Below are positions 40,601 through 53,485 of a stretch of 64,000 bases of DNA, piece after piece. The notes beneath the pieces are model-generated. The model did no database searches and was not told the origin of the DNA. It worked only from the letters and a program-made list of their open reading frames with translations. The position numbers and the translations under genes were made by a program. Position 1 is the first letter of the stretch. Each line of letters opens with the position of its first letter. This DNA comes from Ptiloglossa arizonensis (lineage: Eukaryota; Arthropoda; Insecta; Hymenoptera; Colletidae), in the NCBI RefSeq assembly GCF_051014685.1, contig NW_027478855.1, positions 372,001-436,000 on the forward strand. The letters are read 5' to 3'.

Positions 40601-41977
40601 TCTCAAGCGTTTCTTACCTCCAAACTGCCATATCTCGCGAACGGATTGACCAATCCGCAAAATTTCTGTTGCATCTAAAAGTAGAAACTCGCCCGATTAC
40701 AACGGTATGCGTACTTTTCCCCTAGGCCGTTCTAGTTACTCGTTTCGAGCATCAGAACTGCGAAAATTTTGAGTTTCTCAAGCGTTTCTTATCTCCAAAC
40801 TGCCATATCTCGCGAACGGATTAACCAATCCGCAAAATTTCTGTTGCTTCTGAAAGTAGAAACTCGCCCGATTACAACGGTATGCGCACTTTTCCCCTAG
40901 GCCGTTCTAGTTATTCGTATCGAGCATCAGAAATGCGAAAATTTTGAGTTTCTCAAGCGTTTCTTATCTCCAAACTGCCATATCTCGCGAACGGATTGAT
41001 CAATCCGCAAAATTTCTGTTGCATCTGAAAGTAGAAACTCGCCCGATTACAACGGTATGCGCACTTTTCCCCTAGGCGGTTCTAGTTATTCGTTTCGAGC
41101 ATCAGAACTGCGAAAATTTTGAGTTTCTCAAGCGTTTCTTATCTCCAAACTGCCATATCTCGCGAACGGATTGATCAATCCGCAAAATTTCTGTTCCATC
41201 TGAAAGTAGAAACTCGCCCGATTACAACGGTATGCGCACTTTTCCCCTAGGCCGTTCTAGTTATTCGTGTCGAGCATCAGAACTGCGAAAATTTTGAGTT
41301 TCTCAAGCGTTTCTTATCTCCAAACTGCCATATCTCGCGAACGGATTGATCAAACCGCAAAATTTCTGTTGCATCTGAAAGTAGAAACTCGCCCGATTAC
41401 AACGGTATGCGCACTTTTCCCCTAGGCCTTTCTAGTTATTCGTTTCGAGCATCAGAAGTGCGAAAATTTTGAGGTCCTCAAGCGTTTCTTAAATCCTAAC
41501 GGCCATATCTCGCGAACGGATTGACCAATCCGCAAAATTTCTGTTGCATCTGAAAGTAGAAACTCGCCCGATTACAACGGTATGCGCGCTTTTCCCCTAG
41601 GCCGTTCTAGTTATTCGTGTCGTGCATCAGAACTGCGAAAATTTTGAGTTTCTCAAGCGTTTCTTATCTCCAAACTGCCATATCTCGCGAACGGATTGAT
41701 CAATCCGCAAAATTTCTGTTCCATCTGAAAGTAGAAACTCGCCCGATTACAACGGTATGCGTACTTTTCCCCTAGGCCGTTCTAGTTATTCGTTTCGAGC
41801 ATCAGAACTGCGAAAATTTTGAGTTTCTCAAGCGTTTCTTACCACCAAGCTGCCATATCTCGCGAAAGGATTGACCAATCCGCAAAATTTCTGTTGCATC
41901 TGAAAGTAGAAACTCGCCCGATTACAACGGTATGCGCTCTTTTCCCCTAGGCCGTTCTAGTTATTCGTGTCGAGCAT
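34628..41977. repeat. 7.35-kb satellite segmental duplication, copy 2
   Basis: Partner of 18530-25880. It starts after a subfamily switch near 34628 and ends near 41977, where GTGTCGAGCATCAG continues into the AAATGCG...GAGGTCCTC type instead. Within it, one short patch (about 35340-35470) has the TACTTATCTCC and AATATCTG variants of another subfamily, where the partner and three related copies have CAACCGTTTC and CTGTCGCATTTG. This looks like a short gene-conversion tract. Confidence 0.8.
37427..41776. repeat. 4.35-kb nested satellite duplication, copy 1
   Basis: Repeated at an offset of exactly 4550 bp (26 monomers). The marker CTGTTGCTTGTGAAAG lies at 37691 here and 42241 in the partner. 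The block itself also matches about 21330-25680, so this set of monomers exists three times in the window. Confidence 0.8.
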
Positions 41978-44900
41978 CAGAAATGCGAAAATTTTGAGGT
42001 CCTCAAGCGTTTCTTAAATCCAAACGGCCATATCTCGCGAACGGATTGACCAATCCGCAAAATTTCTGTTGCATCTGAAAGTAGAAACTCGCCCGATTAC
42101 AACGGTATGCGTACTTTTCCCCTAGGCCGTTCTAGTTACTCGTTTCGAGCATCAGAACTGCGAAAATTTTGAGTTTCTCAAGCGTTTCTTACCTCCAAGC
42201 TGCCATATCTCGCGAACGGATTGACCAATCCGCAAAATTTCTGTTGCTTGTGAAAGTAGAAACTCGCCCGATTACAGCGGTATGCGCACTTTTCCCCTAG
42301 AACGTTCTAGTTATTCGTTTCGAGCATCAAACATGCGAAAATTTTGAGTTTCTCAAGCGTTTCTTATCTCCAAACTGCCATATCTCGCGAACGGATTGAT
42401 CAATCCGCAAAATTTCTGTTGCATCTGAAAGTAGAAACTCGCCCGATTACAACGGTATGCGCACTTTTCCCCTAGGCGGTTCTACTTATTCGTTTCGAGC
42501 ATCAGAACTGCGAAAATTTTGAGATTCTCAAGCGTTTCTTACCTCCAAACTGCCATATCTCGCGAACGGATTGACCAATCCGCAAAATTTCAGTTGCATC
42601 TGAAAGTAGAAAGTCTCCCGATTACAACGGTAGGTGTAGTTTTCCCCTAGGCCGTTCTAGTTATTCGTTTCGAGCATTAGAACTGCGAAAATTTTGAGTT
42701 TCTCAAGCGTTTCTTACCTCCAAGCTGCCATATCTCGCGAAAGGATTGACCAATCCGCAAAATTTCTGTTGCATCTGAAAGTAGAAACTCGCCCGATTAC
42801 AACGGCATGCGCTCTTTTCCCCTAGGCCGTTCTAGTTATTCGTGTCGAGCATCAGAACTGCGAAAATTTTGAGTTTCTCAAGCGTTTCTTCCCTCCAAAC
42901 TGCCATATCTCGCGAACGGATTGACCAATCCGCAAAATTTCTGTTGCATCTAAAAGTAGAAACTCGCCCGATTACAACGGTATGCGTACTTTTCCCCTAG
43001 GCCGTTCTAGTTACTCGTTTCGAGCATCAGAACTGCGAAAATTTTGAGTTTCTCAAGCGTTTCTTATCTCCAAACTGCCATATCTCGCGAACGGATTAAC
43101 CAATTAGCAAAATTTCTGTTGCTTTTGAAAGTAGACACTCGCCCGATTACAACGGTATGAGCACTTTTCCCCTAGGCCGTTCTAGTTATTCGTATCGAGC
43201 ATCAGAAATGCGAAAATTTTGAGTTTCACAAGCGTTTCTTATCTCCGAACTGCCATATCTCGCGAACGGATTGATCAATCCGCAAAATTTCTGTTGCATC
43301 TAAAAGTAGAAACTCGCCCGATTACAACGGTATGAGCACTTTTCCCCTAGGCCGTTCTAGTTATTCGTATCGAGCATCAGAAATGCGAAAATTTTGAGTT
43401 TCACAAGCGTTTCTTATCTCCAAACTGCCATATCTCGCGAACGGATTGATCAATCCGCAAAATTTCTGTTGCATCTGAAAGTAGAAACTCGCCCGATTAC
43501 AAAGGTAGGTGTAGTTTTCCCCTAGGCCGTTCTAGTTATTCGTGTCGAGCATCAGAACTGCGAAAATTTTGAGTTTCTCAAGCGTTTCTTACTTCCAAAC
43601 TGCCATATCTCGCGAACGGATTGACCAATCCGCAAAATTTCTGTTGCTTCTGAAAGTAGAAACTCGCCCGATTACAGCGGTATGCGCACTTTTCCCCTAG
43701 GCCGTTCTAGTTATTCGTTTCGAGCATCAAAAATGCGAAAATTTTGAGTTTCTCAAGCGTTTCTTACCTCCAAACTGCCATGTCTCGCGAACGGATTAAC
43801 CAATCCGCAAAATTTCTGTTGCTTCTAAAAGTAGAAACTCGCCCGATTACAACGGTATGAGCACTTTTCCCCTAGGCCGTTCTAGTTATTCGTGTCGTGC
43901 ATCAGAACTGGGAAAATTTTGAGTTTCTCAAGCGTTTCTTACCTCCAAGCTGCCATATCTCGCGAAAGGATTGACCAATCCGCAAAATTTCTGTTGCATC
44001 TGAAAGTAGAAACTCGCCCGATTACAACGGTATGCGCTCTTTTCCCCTAGGCCGTTCTAGTTATTCGTTTCGAGCATCAAAAATGCGAAAATTTTGAGTT
44101 TCTCAAGCGTTTCTTACCTCCAAACTGCCATATCTCGCGAACGGATTAACCAATCCGCAAAATTTCTGTTGCTTCTGAAAGTAGAAACTCGCCCGATTAC
44201 AACGGTATGAGCACTTTTCCCCTAGGCCGTTCTAGTTATTCGTCTCGAGCATCAGAAATGCGAAAATTTTGAGTTTCTCAACCGTTTCTTATCTCCAAAC
44301 TGCCATATCGCGCGAACGGATTGATCAATCCGCAAAATTTCTGTCGCATTTGAAAGTAGAAACTCGCCCGATTACAACGGTATGCGCACTTTTCCCCTAG
44401 GCGGTTCTAGTTATTCGTTTCGACCATCAGAACTGCGAAAATTTTGAGTTTCTCAAGCGTTTCTTACCTCCAAGCTGCCATATCTCGCGAAAGGATTGAC
44501 CAATCCGCAAAATTTCTGTTGCATCTGAAAGTAGAAACTCGCCCGATTACAACGGTATGAGCACTTTTCCCCTAGGCCGTTCTAGTTATTCGTATCGAGC
44601 ATCAGAAATGCGAAAATTTTGAGTTTCTCAAGCGCTTCTTATATCCAAACTGCCATATCTCGCGAACGGATTGATCAATCCGCAAAATTTCTGTTGCATC
44701 TGAAAGTAGAAACTCGCCCGATTACAACGGTATGCGCACTTTTCCCCTAGGCGATTCTAGTTATTCGTTTCGAGCATCAGAACTGCGAAAATTTTGAGAT
44801 TCTCAAGCGTTTCTTACCTCCAAACTGCCATATCTCGCGAACGGATTGACCAATCCGCAAAATTTCAGTTGCATCTGAAAGTAGAAACTCTCCCGATTAC

Positions 44901-46326
44901 AACGGTAGGTGTAGTTTTCCCCTAGGCCGTTCTAGTTATTCGTTTCGAGCATCAGAACTGCGAAAATTTTGAGTTTCTCAAGCGTTTCTTACCACCAAGC
45001 TGCCATATCTCGCGAAAGGATTGACCAATCCGCAAAATTTCTGTTGCATCTGAAAGTAGAAACTCGCCCGATTACAACGGTATGCGCTCTTTTCCCCTAG
45101 GCCGTTCTAGTTATTCGTGTCGAGCATCAGAACTGCGAAAATTTTGAGTTTCTCAAGCGTTTCTTACCTCCAAACTGCCATATCTCGCGAACGGATTGAC
45201 CAATCCGCAAAATTTCTGTTGCATCTAAAAGTAGAAACTCGCCCGATTACAACGGTATGCGTACTTTTCCCCTAGGCCGTTCTAGTTACTCGTTTCGAGC
45301 ATCAGAACTGCGAAAATTTTGAGTTTCTCAAGCGTTTCTTATCTCCAAACTGCCATATCTCGCGAACGGATTAACCAATCCGCAAAATTTCTGTTGCTTC
45401 TGAAAATAGAAACTCGCCCGATTACAACGGTATGCGCACTTTTCCCCTAGGCCGTTCTAGTTATTCGTATCGAGCATCAGAAATGCGAAAATTTTGAGTT
45501 TCTCAAGCGTTTCTTATCTCCAAACTGCCATATCTCGCGAACGGATTGATCAATCCGCAAAATTTCTGTTGCATCTGAAAGTAGAAACTCGCCCGATTAC
45601 AACGGTATGCGCACTTTTCCCCTAGGCGGTTCTAGTTATTCGTTTCGAGCATCAGAACTGCGAAAATTTTGAGTTTCTCAAGCGTTTCTTATCTCCAAAC
45701 TGCCATATCTCGCGAACGGATTGATCAATCCGCAAAATTTCTGTTCCATCTGAAAGTAGAAACTCGCCCGATTACAACGGTATGCGCACTTTTCCCCTAG
45801 GCCGTTCTAGTTATTCGTGTCGAGCATCAGAACTGCGAAAATTTTGAGTTTCTCAAGCGTTTCTTATCTCCAAACTGCCATATCTCGCGAACGGATTGAT
45901 CAAACCGCAAAATTTCTGTTGCATCTGAAAGTAGAAACTCGCCCGATTACAACGGTATGCGCACTTTTCCCCTAGGCCTTTCTAGTTATTCGTTTCGAGC
46001 ATCAGAAGTGCGCAAATTTTGAGGTCCTCAAGCGTTTCTTAAATCCAAACGGCCATATCTCGCGAACGGATTGACCAATCCGCAAAATTTCTGTTGCATC
46101 TGAAAGTAGAAACTCGCCCGATTACAACGGTATGCGCACTTTTCCCCTAGGCCGTTCTAGTTATTCGTGTCGTGCATCAGAACTGCGAAAATTTTGAGTT
46201 TCTCAAGCGTTTCTTATCTCCAAACTGCCATATCTCGCGAACGGATTGATCAATCCGCAAAATTTCTGTTCCATCTGAAAGTAGAAACTCGCCCGATTAC
46301 AACGGTATGCGTACTTTTCCCCTAGG
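41977..46326. repeat. 4.35-kb nested satellite duplication, copy 2
   Basis: Partner of 37427-41776 at offset 4550 bp. The match ends near 46327, where GGCGGTTC with TTCTTTTCGAGC replaces GGCCGTTC with TTCGTTTCGAGC. Differences from its partner are only scattered single bases, for example GTGCGCAAATTTT near 46010. Confidence 0.8.
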
Positions 46327-49300
46327 CGGTTCTAGTTATTCTTTTCGAGCATCAGAACTGCGAAAATTTTGAGATTCTCAAGCGTTTCTTACCTCCAAAC
46401 TGCCATATCTCGCGAACGGATTGACCAATCCGCAAAATTTCTGTTGCATCTGAAAGTAGAAACTCTCCCGATTACAACGGTAGGTGTTGTTTTCCCCTAG
46501 GCGGTTCTAGTTATTCGTTTCGAGCATCAGAACTGCGAAAATTTTGAGTTTCTCAAGCGTTTCTTATCTCCAAACTGCCATATCTCGCGAACGGATTGAT
46601 CAATCCGCAAAATTTCTGTTCCATCTGAAAGTAGAAACTCGCCCGATTACAACGGTATGCGCACTTTTCCCCTAGGCCGTTCTAGTTATTCGTGTCGAGC
46701 ATCAGAACTGCGAAAATTTTGAGTTTCTCAAGCGTTTCTTACTTCCAAACTGCCATATCTCGCGAACGGATTGACCAATCCGCAAAATTTCTGTTGCTTC
46801 TGAAAGTAGAAACTCGCCCGATTACAGCGGTATGCGCACTTTTCCCCTAGGCCGTTCTAGTTATTCGTTTCGAGCATCAAAAATGCGAAAATTTTGAGTT
46901 TCTCAAGCGTTTCTTACCTCCAAACTGCCATATCTCGCGAACGGATTAACCAATCCGCAAAATTTCTGTTGCTTCTAAAAGTAGAAACTCGCCCGATTAT
47001 AACGGTATGAGCACTTTTCCCCTAGGCCGTTCTAGTTATTCGTGTCGTGCATCAGAACTGGGAAAATTTTGAGTTTCTCAAGCGTTTCTTATCTCCAAAC
47101 TGCCATATCTCGCGAACGGATTGACCAATCCGCAAAATTTCTGTTGCTTCTGAAAGTAGAAACTCGCCCGATTACAGCGGTATGCGCACTTTTCCCCTAG
47201 GCCGTTCTAGTTATTCGTTTCGAGCATCAAAAATGCGAAAATTTTGAGTTTCTCAAGCGTTTCTTACCTCCAAACTGCCATATCTCTTGAACGTATTAAC
47301 CAATCCGCAAAATTTCTGTTGCTTCTGAAAGTAGAAACTCGCCCGATTACAACGGTATGAGCACTTTTCCCCTAGGCCGTTCTAGTTATTCGTTTCGAGC
47401 ATCAGAACTGCGAAAATTTTGAGTTTCCCAAGCGTTTCTTATCTCCAAACTGCCATATCTCGCGAACGGATTGATCAATCCGCAAAATATCTGTTGCATC
47501 TGAAAGTAGAAACTCGCCCGATTACAACGGTATGCGCACTTTTCCCCTAGGCGGTTCTAGTTATTCGTTTCGAGCATCAGAACGGCGAAAATTTTGAGTT
47601 TCTCAAGCGTTTCTTACCTCCAAACTGCAATATCTCGCGAACGGATTGATCAATCCGCAAAATTTCTGCTACATCTGAAAGTAGAAACTCGCCCGATTAC
47701 AACGGTATGAGCACTTTTCCCCTAGGCCGTTCTAGTTATTCGTATCGAGCATCAGAAGTGCGAAAATTTTGAGTTTCTCAAGCGTTTCTTATCTCCAAAC
47801 TGCCATATCTCGCGAACGGATTGATCAATCCGCAAAATTTCGGTTGCATCTGAAAGTAGAAACTCGCCCGATTAGAACGGTATGCGCACTTTTCCCCTAG
47901 GCCGTTCTAGTTATTCGCATCGAGCATCAGAAATGCGAAAATTTTGAGTTTCTCAAGCGTTTCTTATCTCCAAACTGCCATATCTCGCGAACGGATTGAT
48001 CAATCCGCAAAATATCTGTTGCGTCTGAAAGTAGAAACTCGCCCGATTACAACGGTATGCGCACTTTTCCCCTAGGCCGTTCTAGTTATTCGTTTCGAGC
48101 ATCAGAACGGCGAAAATTTTGAGTTTCTCAAGCGTTTCTTACCTCCAAACTGCCATATCTCGCGAACGGAGTGACCAATCCGCAAAATTTCTGTTATATC
48201 TGAAAGTAGAAACTCGCCCGATTAAAACGGTATGCGCACTTTTCCCCTAGGCGGTTCTAGTTATTCGTTTCGAGCATCAGAACTGCGAAAATTTTGAGTT
48301 TCTCAAGCGTTTCTTATCTCCAAACTGCCATATCTCGCGAACGGATTAACCAATCCGCAAAATTTCTGCTGCTTCTGAAAGTAGAAACTCGCCCGATTAC
48401 AACGGTATGCGCACTTTTCCCCTAGGCCGTTCTAGTTATTCGTGTCGAGCATCAGAACTACGAAAATTTTGAGTTTCTCAAGCGTTACTTATCTCCAAAC
48501 TGCCATATCTCGCGAACGGATTGATCAATCCGCAAAATATCTGTTGCATCTGAAAGTAGAAACTCCCCCGATTACAACGGTATGCGCACTTTTCCCCTAG
48601 GCGGTTCTAGTTATTCGTTTCGAGCATCAGAACTGCGAAAATTTTGAGTTTCTCAAGCGTTTCTTACCTCCAAACTGCCATATCTCGCGAACGGAGCGAC
48701 CAATCCGCAAAATTTCTGTTGCATCTGAAAGTAGAAACTCGCCCGATTAAAACGGTATGCGCACTCTTCCCCTTGGCGGTTCTAGTTATTCGTTTCGAGC
48801 ATCAGAACTGCGAAAATTTTGAGTTTCTCAAGCGTTTCTTATCTCCAAACTGCCATATCTCGCGAACGGATTGATCAATCCGCAAAATTTCTGTTGCATC
48901 TGAAAGTAGAAACTCGCCCGATTAAAATGGTATGCGCACTTTTCCCCCAGGCGGTTCTAGTTATTCGTTTCGAGCATCAGAACTGCGAAAATTTTGAGTT
49001 TCCCAAGCGTTTCTTATCTCCAAACTGCCATATCTCGCGAACGGATTGATCAATCCGCAAAATATCTGTTGCATCTGAAAGTAGAAACTCGCCCGATTAC
49101 AACGGTATGCGCACTTTTCCCCTAGGCGGTTCTAGTTATTCGTTTCGAGCATCAGAACGGCGAAAATTTTGAGTTTCTCAAGCGTTTCTTACCTCCAAAC
49201 TGCAATATCTCGCGAACGGATTGATCAATCCGCAAAATTTCTGCTACATCTGAAAGTAGAAACTCGCCCGATTACAACGGTATGAGCACTTTTCCCCTAG

Positions 49301-52300
49301 GCCGTTCTAGTTATTCGTATCGAGCATCAGAAGTGCGAAAATTTTGAGTTTCTCAAGCGTTTCTTATCTCCAAACTGCCATATCTCGCGAACGGATTGAT
49401 CAATCCGCAAAATTTCGGTTGCATCTGAAAGTAGAAACTCGCCCGATTAGAACGGTATGCGCACTTTTCCCCTAGGCCGTTCTAGTTATTCGCATCGAGC
49501 ATCAGAAATGCGAAAATTTTGAGTTTCTCAAGCGTTTCTTATCTCCAAACTGCCATATCTCGCGAACGGATTAACCAATCCGCAAAATTTCTGTTGCTTC
49601 TGAAAGTAGAAACTCGCCCGATTAGAACGGTATGCGCACTTTTCCCCTAGGCCGTTCTAGTTATTCGCATCGAGCATCAGAAATGCGAAAATTTTGAGTT
49701 TCTCAAGCGTTTCTTATCTCCAAACTGCCATATCTCGCGAACGGATTGATCAATCCGCAAAATATCTGTTGCGTCTGAAAGTAGAAACTCGCCCGATTAC
49801 AACGGTATGCGCACTTTTCCCCTAGGCCGTTCTAGTTATTCGTTTCGAGCATCAGAACGGCGAAAATTTTGAGTTTCTCAAGCGTTTCTTACCTCCAAAC
49901 TGCCATATCTCGCGAACGGAGTGACCAATCCGCAAAATTTCTGTTATATCTGAAAGTAGAAACTCGCCCGATTAAAACGGTATGCGCACTTTTCCCCTAG
50001 GCGGTTCTAGTTATTCGTTTCGAGCATCAGAACTGCGAAAATTTTGAGTTTCTCAAGCGTTTCTTATCTCCAAACTGCCATATCTCGCGAACGGATTAAC
50101 CAATCCGCAAAATTTCTGTTGCTTCTGAAAGTAGAAACTCGCCCGATTACAACGGTATGCGCACTTTTCCCCTAGGCCGTTCTAGTTATTCGCATCGAGC
50201 ATCAGAAATGCGAAAATTTTGAGTTTCTCAAGCGTTACTTATCTCCAAACTGCCATATCTCGCGAACGGATTGATCAATCCGCAAAATATCTGTTGCATC
50301 TGAAAGTAGAAACTCCCCCGATTACAACGGTATGCGCACTTTTCCCCTAGGCGGTTCTAGTTATTCGTTTCGAGCATCAGAACTGCGAAAATTTTGAGTT
50401 TCTCAAGCGTTTCTTACCTCCAAACTGCCATATCTCGCGAACGGAGCGACCAATCCGCAAAATTTCTGTTGCATCTGAAAGTAGAAACTCGCCCGATTAA
50501 AACGGTATGCGCACTCTTCCCCTTGGCGGTTCTAGTTATTCGTTTCGAGCATCAGAACTGCGAAAATTTTGAGTTTCTCAAGCGTTTCTTATCTCCAAAC
50601 TGCCATATCTCGCGAACGGATTGATCAATCCGCAAAATTTCTGTTGCATCTGAAAGTAGAAACTCGCCCGATTAAAATGGTATGCGCACTTTTCCCCCAG
50701 GCGGTTCTAGTTATTCGTTTCGAGCATCAGAACTGCGAAAATTTTGAGTTTCCCAAGCGTTTCTTATCTCCAAACTGCCATATCTCGCGAACGGATTGAT
50801 CAATCCGCAAAATATCTGTTGCATCTGAAAGTAGAAACTCGCCCGATTACAACGGTATGCGCACTTTTCCCCTAGGCGGTTCTGGTTATTCGTTTCGAGC
50901 ATCAGAACGGCGAAAATTTTGAGTTTCTCAAGCGTTTCTTACCTCCAAACTGCAATATCTCGCGAACGGATTGATCAATCCGCAAAATTTCTGCTACATC
51001 TGAAAGTAGAAACTCGCCCGATTACAACGGTATGAGCACTTTTCCCCTAGGCCGTTCTAGTTATTCGTATCGAGCATCAGAAGTGCGAAAATTTTGAGTT
51101 TCTCAAGCGTTTCTTATCTCCAAACTGCCATATCTCGCGAACGGATTGATCAATCCGCAAAATTTCGGTTGCATCTGAAAGTAGAAACTCGCCCGATTAG
51201 AATGGTATGCGCACTTTTCCCCTAGGCCGTTCTAGTTATTCGCATCGAGCATCAGAAATGCGAAAATTTTGAGTTTCTCAAGCGTTTCTTATCTCCAAAC
51301 TGCCATATCTCGCGAACGGATTGATCAATCCGCAAAATATCTGTTGCGTCTGAAAGTAGAAACTCGCCCGATTACAACGGTATGCGCACTTTTCCCCTAG
51401 GCCGTTCTAGTTATTCGTTTCGAGCATCAGAACGGCGAAAATTTTGAGTTTCTCAAGCGTTTCTTGCCTCCAAACTGCCATATCTCGCGAACGGAGTGAC
51501 CTATCCGCAAAATTTCTGTTATATCTGAAAGTAGAAACTCGCCCGATTAAAACGGTATGCGCACTTTTCCCCTAGGCGGTTCTAGTTATTCGTTTCGAGC
51601 ATCAGAACTGCGAAAATTTTGAGTTTCTCAAGCGTTTCTTATCTCCAAACTGCCATATCTCGCGAACGGATTAACCAATCCGCAAAATTTCTGTTGCTTC
51701 TGAAAGTAGAAACTCGCCCGATTACAACGGTATGCGCACTTTTCCCCTAGGCCGTTCTAGTTATTCGCCTCGAGCATCAGAAATGCGAAAATTTTGAGTT
51801 TCTCAAGCGTTACTTATCTCCAAACTGCCATATCTCGCGAACGGATTGATCAATCCGCAAAATATCTGTTGCATCTGAAAGTAGAAACTCCCCGGATTAC
51901 AACGGTATGCGCACTTTTCCCCTAGGCGGTTCTAGTTATTCGTTTCGAGCATCTGAATGGCGAAAATTTTGAGTTTCTCAAGCGTTTCTTACCTCCAAAC
52001 TGCCATATCTCGCGAACGGAGTGACCAATCCGCAAAATTTCTGTTGCATCTGAAAGTAGAAACTCGCCCGATTAAAACGGTATGCGCACTCTTCCCCTAG
52101 GCGGTTCTAGTTATTCGTTTCGAGCATCAGAACTGCGAAAATTTTGAGTTTCTCAAGCGTTTCTTATCTCCAAACTGCCATATCTCGCGAACGGATTGAT
52201 CAATCCGCAAAATTTCTGTTGCATCTGAAAGTAGAAACTCGCCCGATTAAAACGGTATGCGCACTTTTCCCCTAGGCGGTTCTAGTTATTCGTTTCGAGC

Positions 52301-53485
52301 ATCAGAACTGCGAAAATTTTGAGTTTCTCAAGCGTTTCTTATCTCCAAACTGCCATATCTCGCGAACGGATTAACCAATCCGCAAAATTTCTGTTGCTTC
52401 TGAAAGTAGAAACTCGCCCGATTACAACGGTATGCGCACTTTTCCCCTAGGCCGTTCTAGTTATTCGCATCGAGCATCAGAAATGCGAAAATTTTGAGTT
52501 TCTCAAGCGTTACTTATCTCCAAACTGCCATATCTCGCGAACGGATTGATCAATCCGCAAAATATCTGTTGCATCTGAAAGTAGAAACTCCCCCGATTAC
52601 AACGGTATGCGCACTTTTCCCCTAGGCGGTTCTAGTTATTCGTTTCGAGCATCAGAACGGCGAAAATTTTGAGTTTCTCAAGCGTTTCTTACCTCCAAAC
52701 TGCCATATCTCGCGAACGGAGTGACCAATCCGCAAAATTTCTGTTGCATCTGAAAGTAGAAACTCGCCCGATTAAAACGGTATGCGCACTCTTCCCCTAG
52801 GCGGTTCTAGTTATTCGTTTCGAGCATCAGAACTGCGAAAATTTTGAGTTTCTCAAGCGTTTCTTATCTCCAAACTGCCATATCTCGCGAACGGATTGAT
52901 CAATCCGCAAAATTTCTGTTATATCTGAAAGTAGAAACTCGCCCGATTAAAACGGTATGCGCACTTTTCCCCTAGGCGGTTCTAGTTATTCGTTTCGAGC
53001 ATCAGAACTGCGAAAATTTTGAGTTTCTCAAGCGTTTCTTATCTCCAAACTGCCATATCTCGCGAACGGATTAACCAATCCGCAAAATTTCTGTTGCTTC
53101 TGAAAGTAGAAACTCGCCCGATTACAACGGTATGCGCACTTTTCCCCTAGGCCGTTCTAGTTATTCGCATCGAGCATCAGAAATGCGAAAATTTTGAGTT
53201 TCTCAAGCGTTACTTATCTCCAAACTGCCATATCTCGCGAACGGATTGATCAATCCGCAAAATATCTGTTGCATCTGAAAGTAGAAACTCCCCCGATTAC
53301 AACGGTATGCGCCCTTTTCCCCTAGGCGGTTCTAGTTATTCGTTTCGAGCATCAGAACTGCGAAAATTTTGAGTTTCTCAAGCGTTTCTTACCTCCAAAT
53401 TGCCATATCTCGCGAACGGAGTGACCAATCCGCAAAATTTCTGTTGCATCTGAAAGTAGAAACTCGCCCGATTAAAACGGTATGC
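44933..53485. repeat. 8.55-kb satellite segmental duplication, copy 2
   Basis: Partner of 25685-34235. By eye I find only a handful of substitutions: near 46999 (ATTATAACGG), 48369, 48441-48461 (GTGTCGAGC with AACTACG), 48580 and 51953. It lacks the two 1-bp deletions of copy 1. Inside both copies, blocks recur at 1575-1750 bp (9-10 monomers). Confidence 0.85.

Noticed and set aside
25685..53485. Assembly artefact as the sole explanation of the large duplications
   Set aside because: Copies carry private substitutions and two private 1-bp deletions, and the breakpoints are in phase with the monomer. It cannot be fully excluded without reads.
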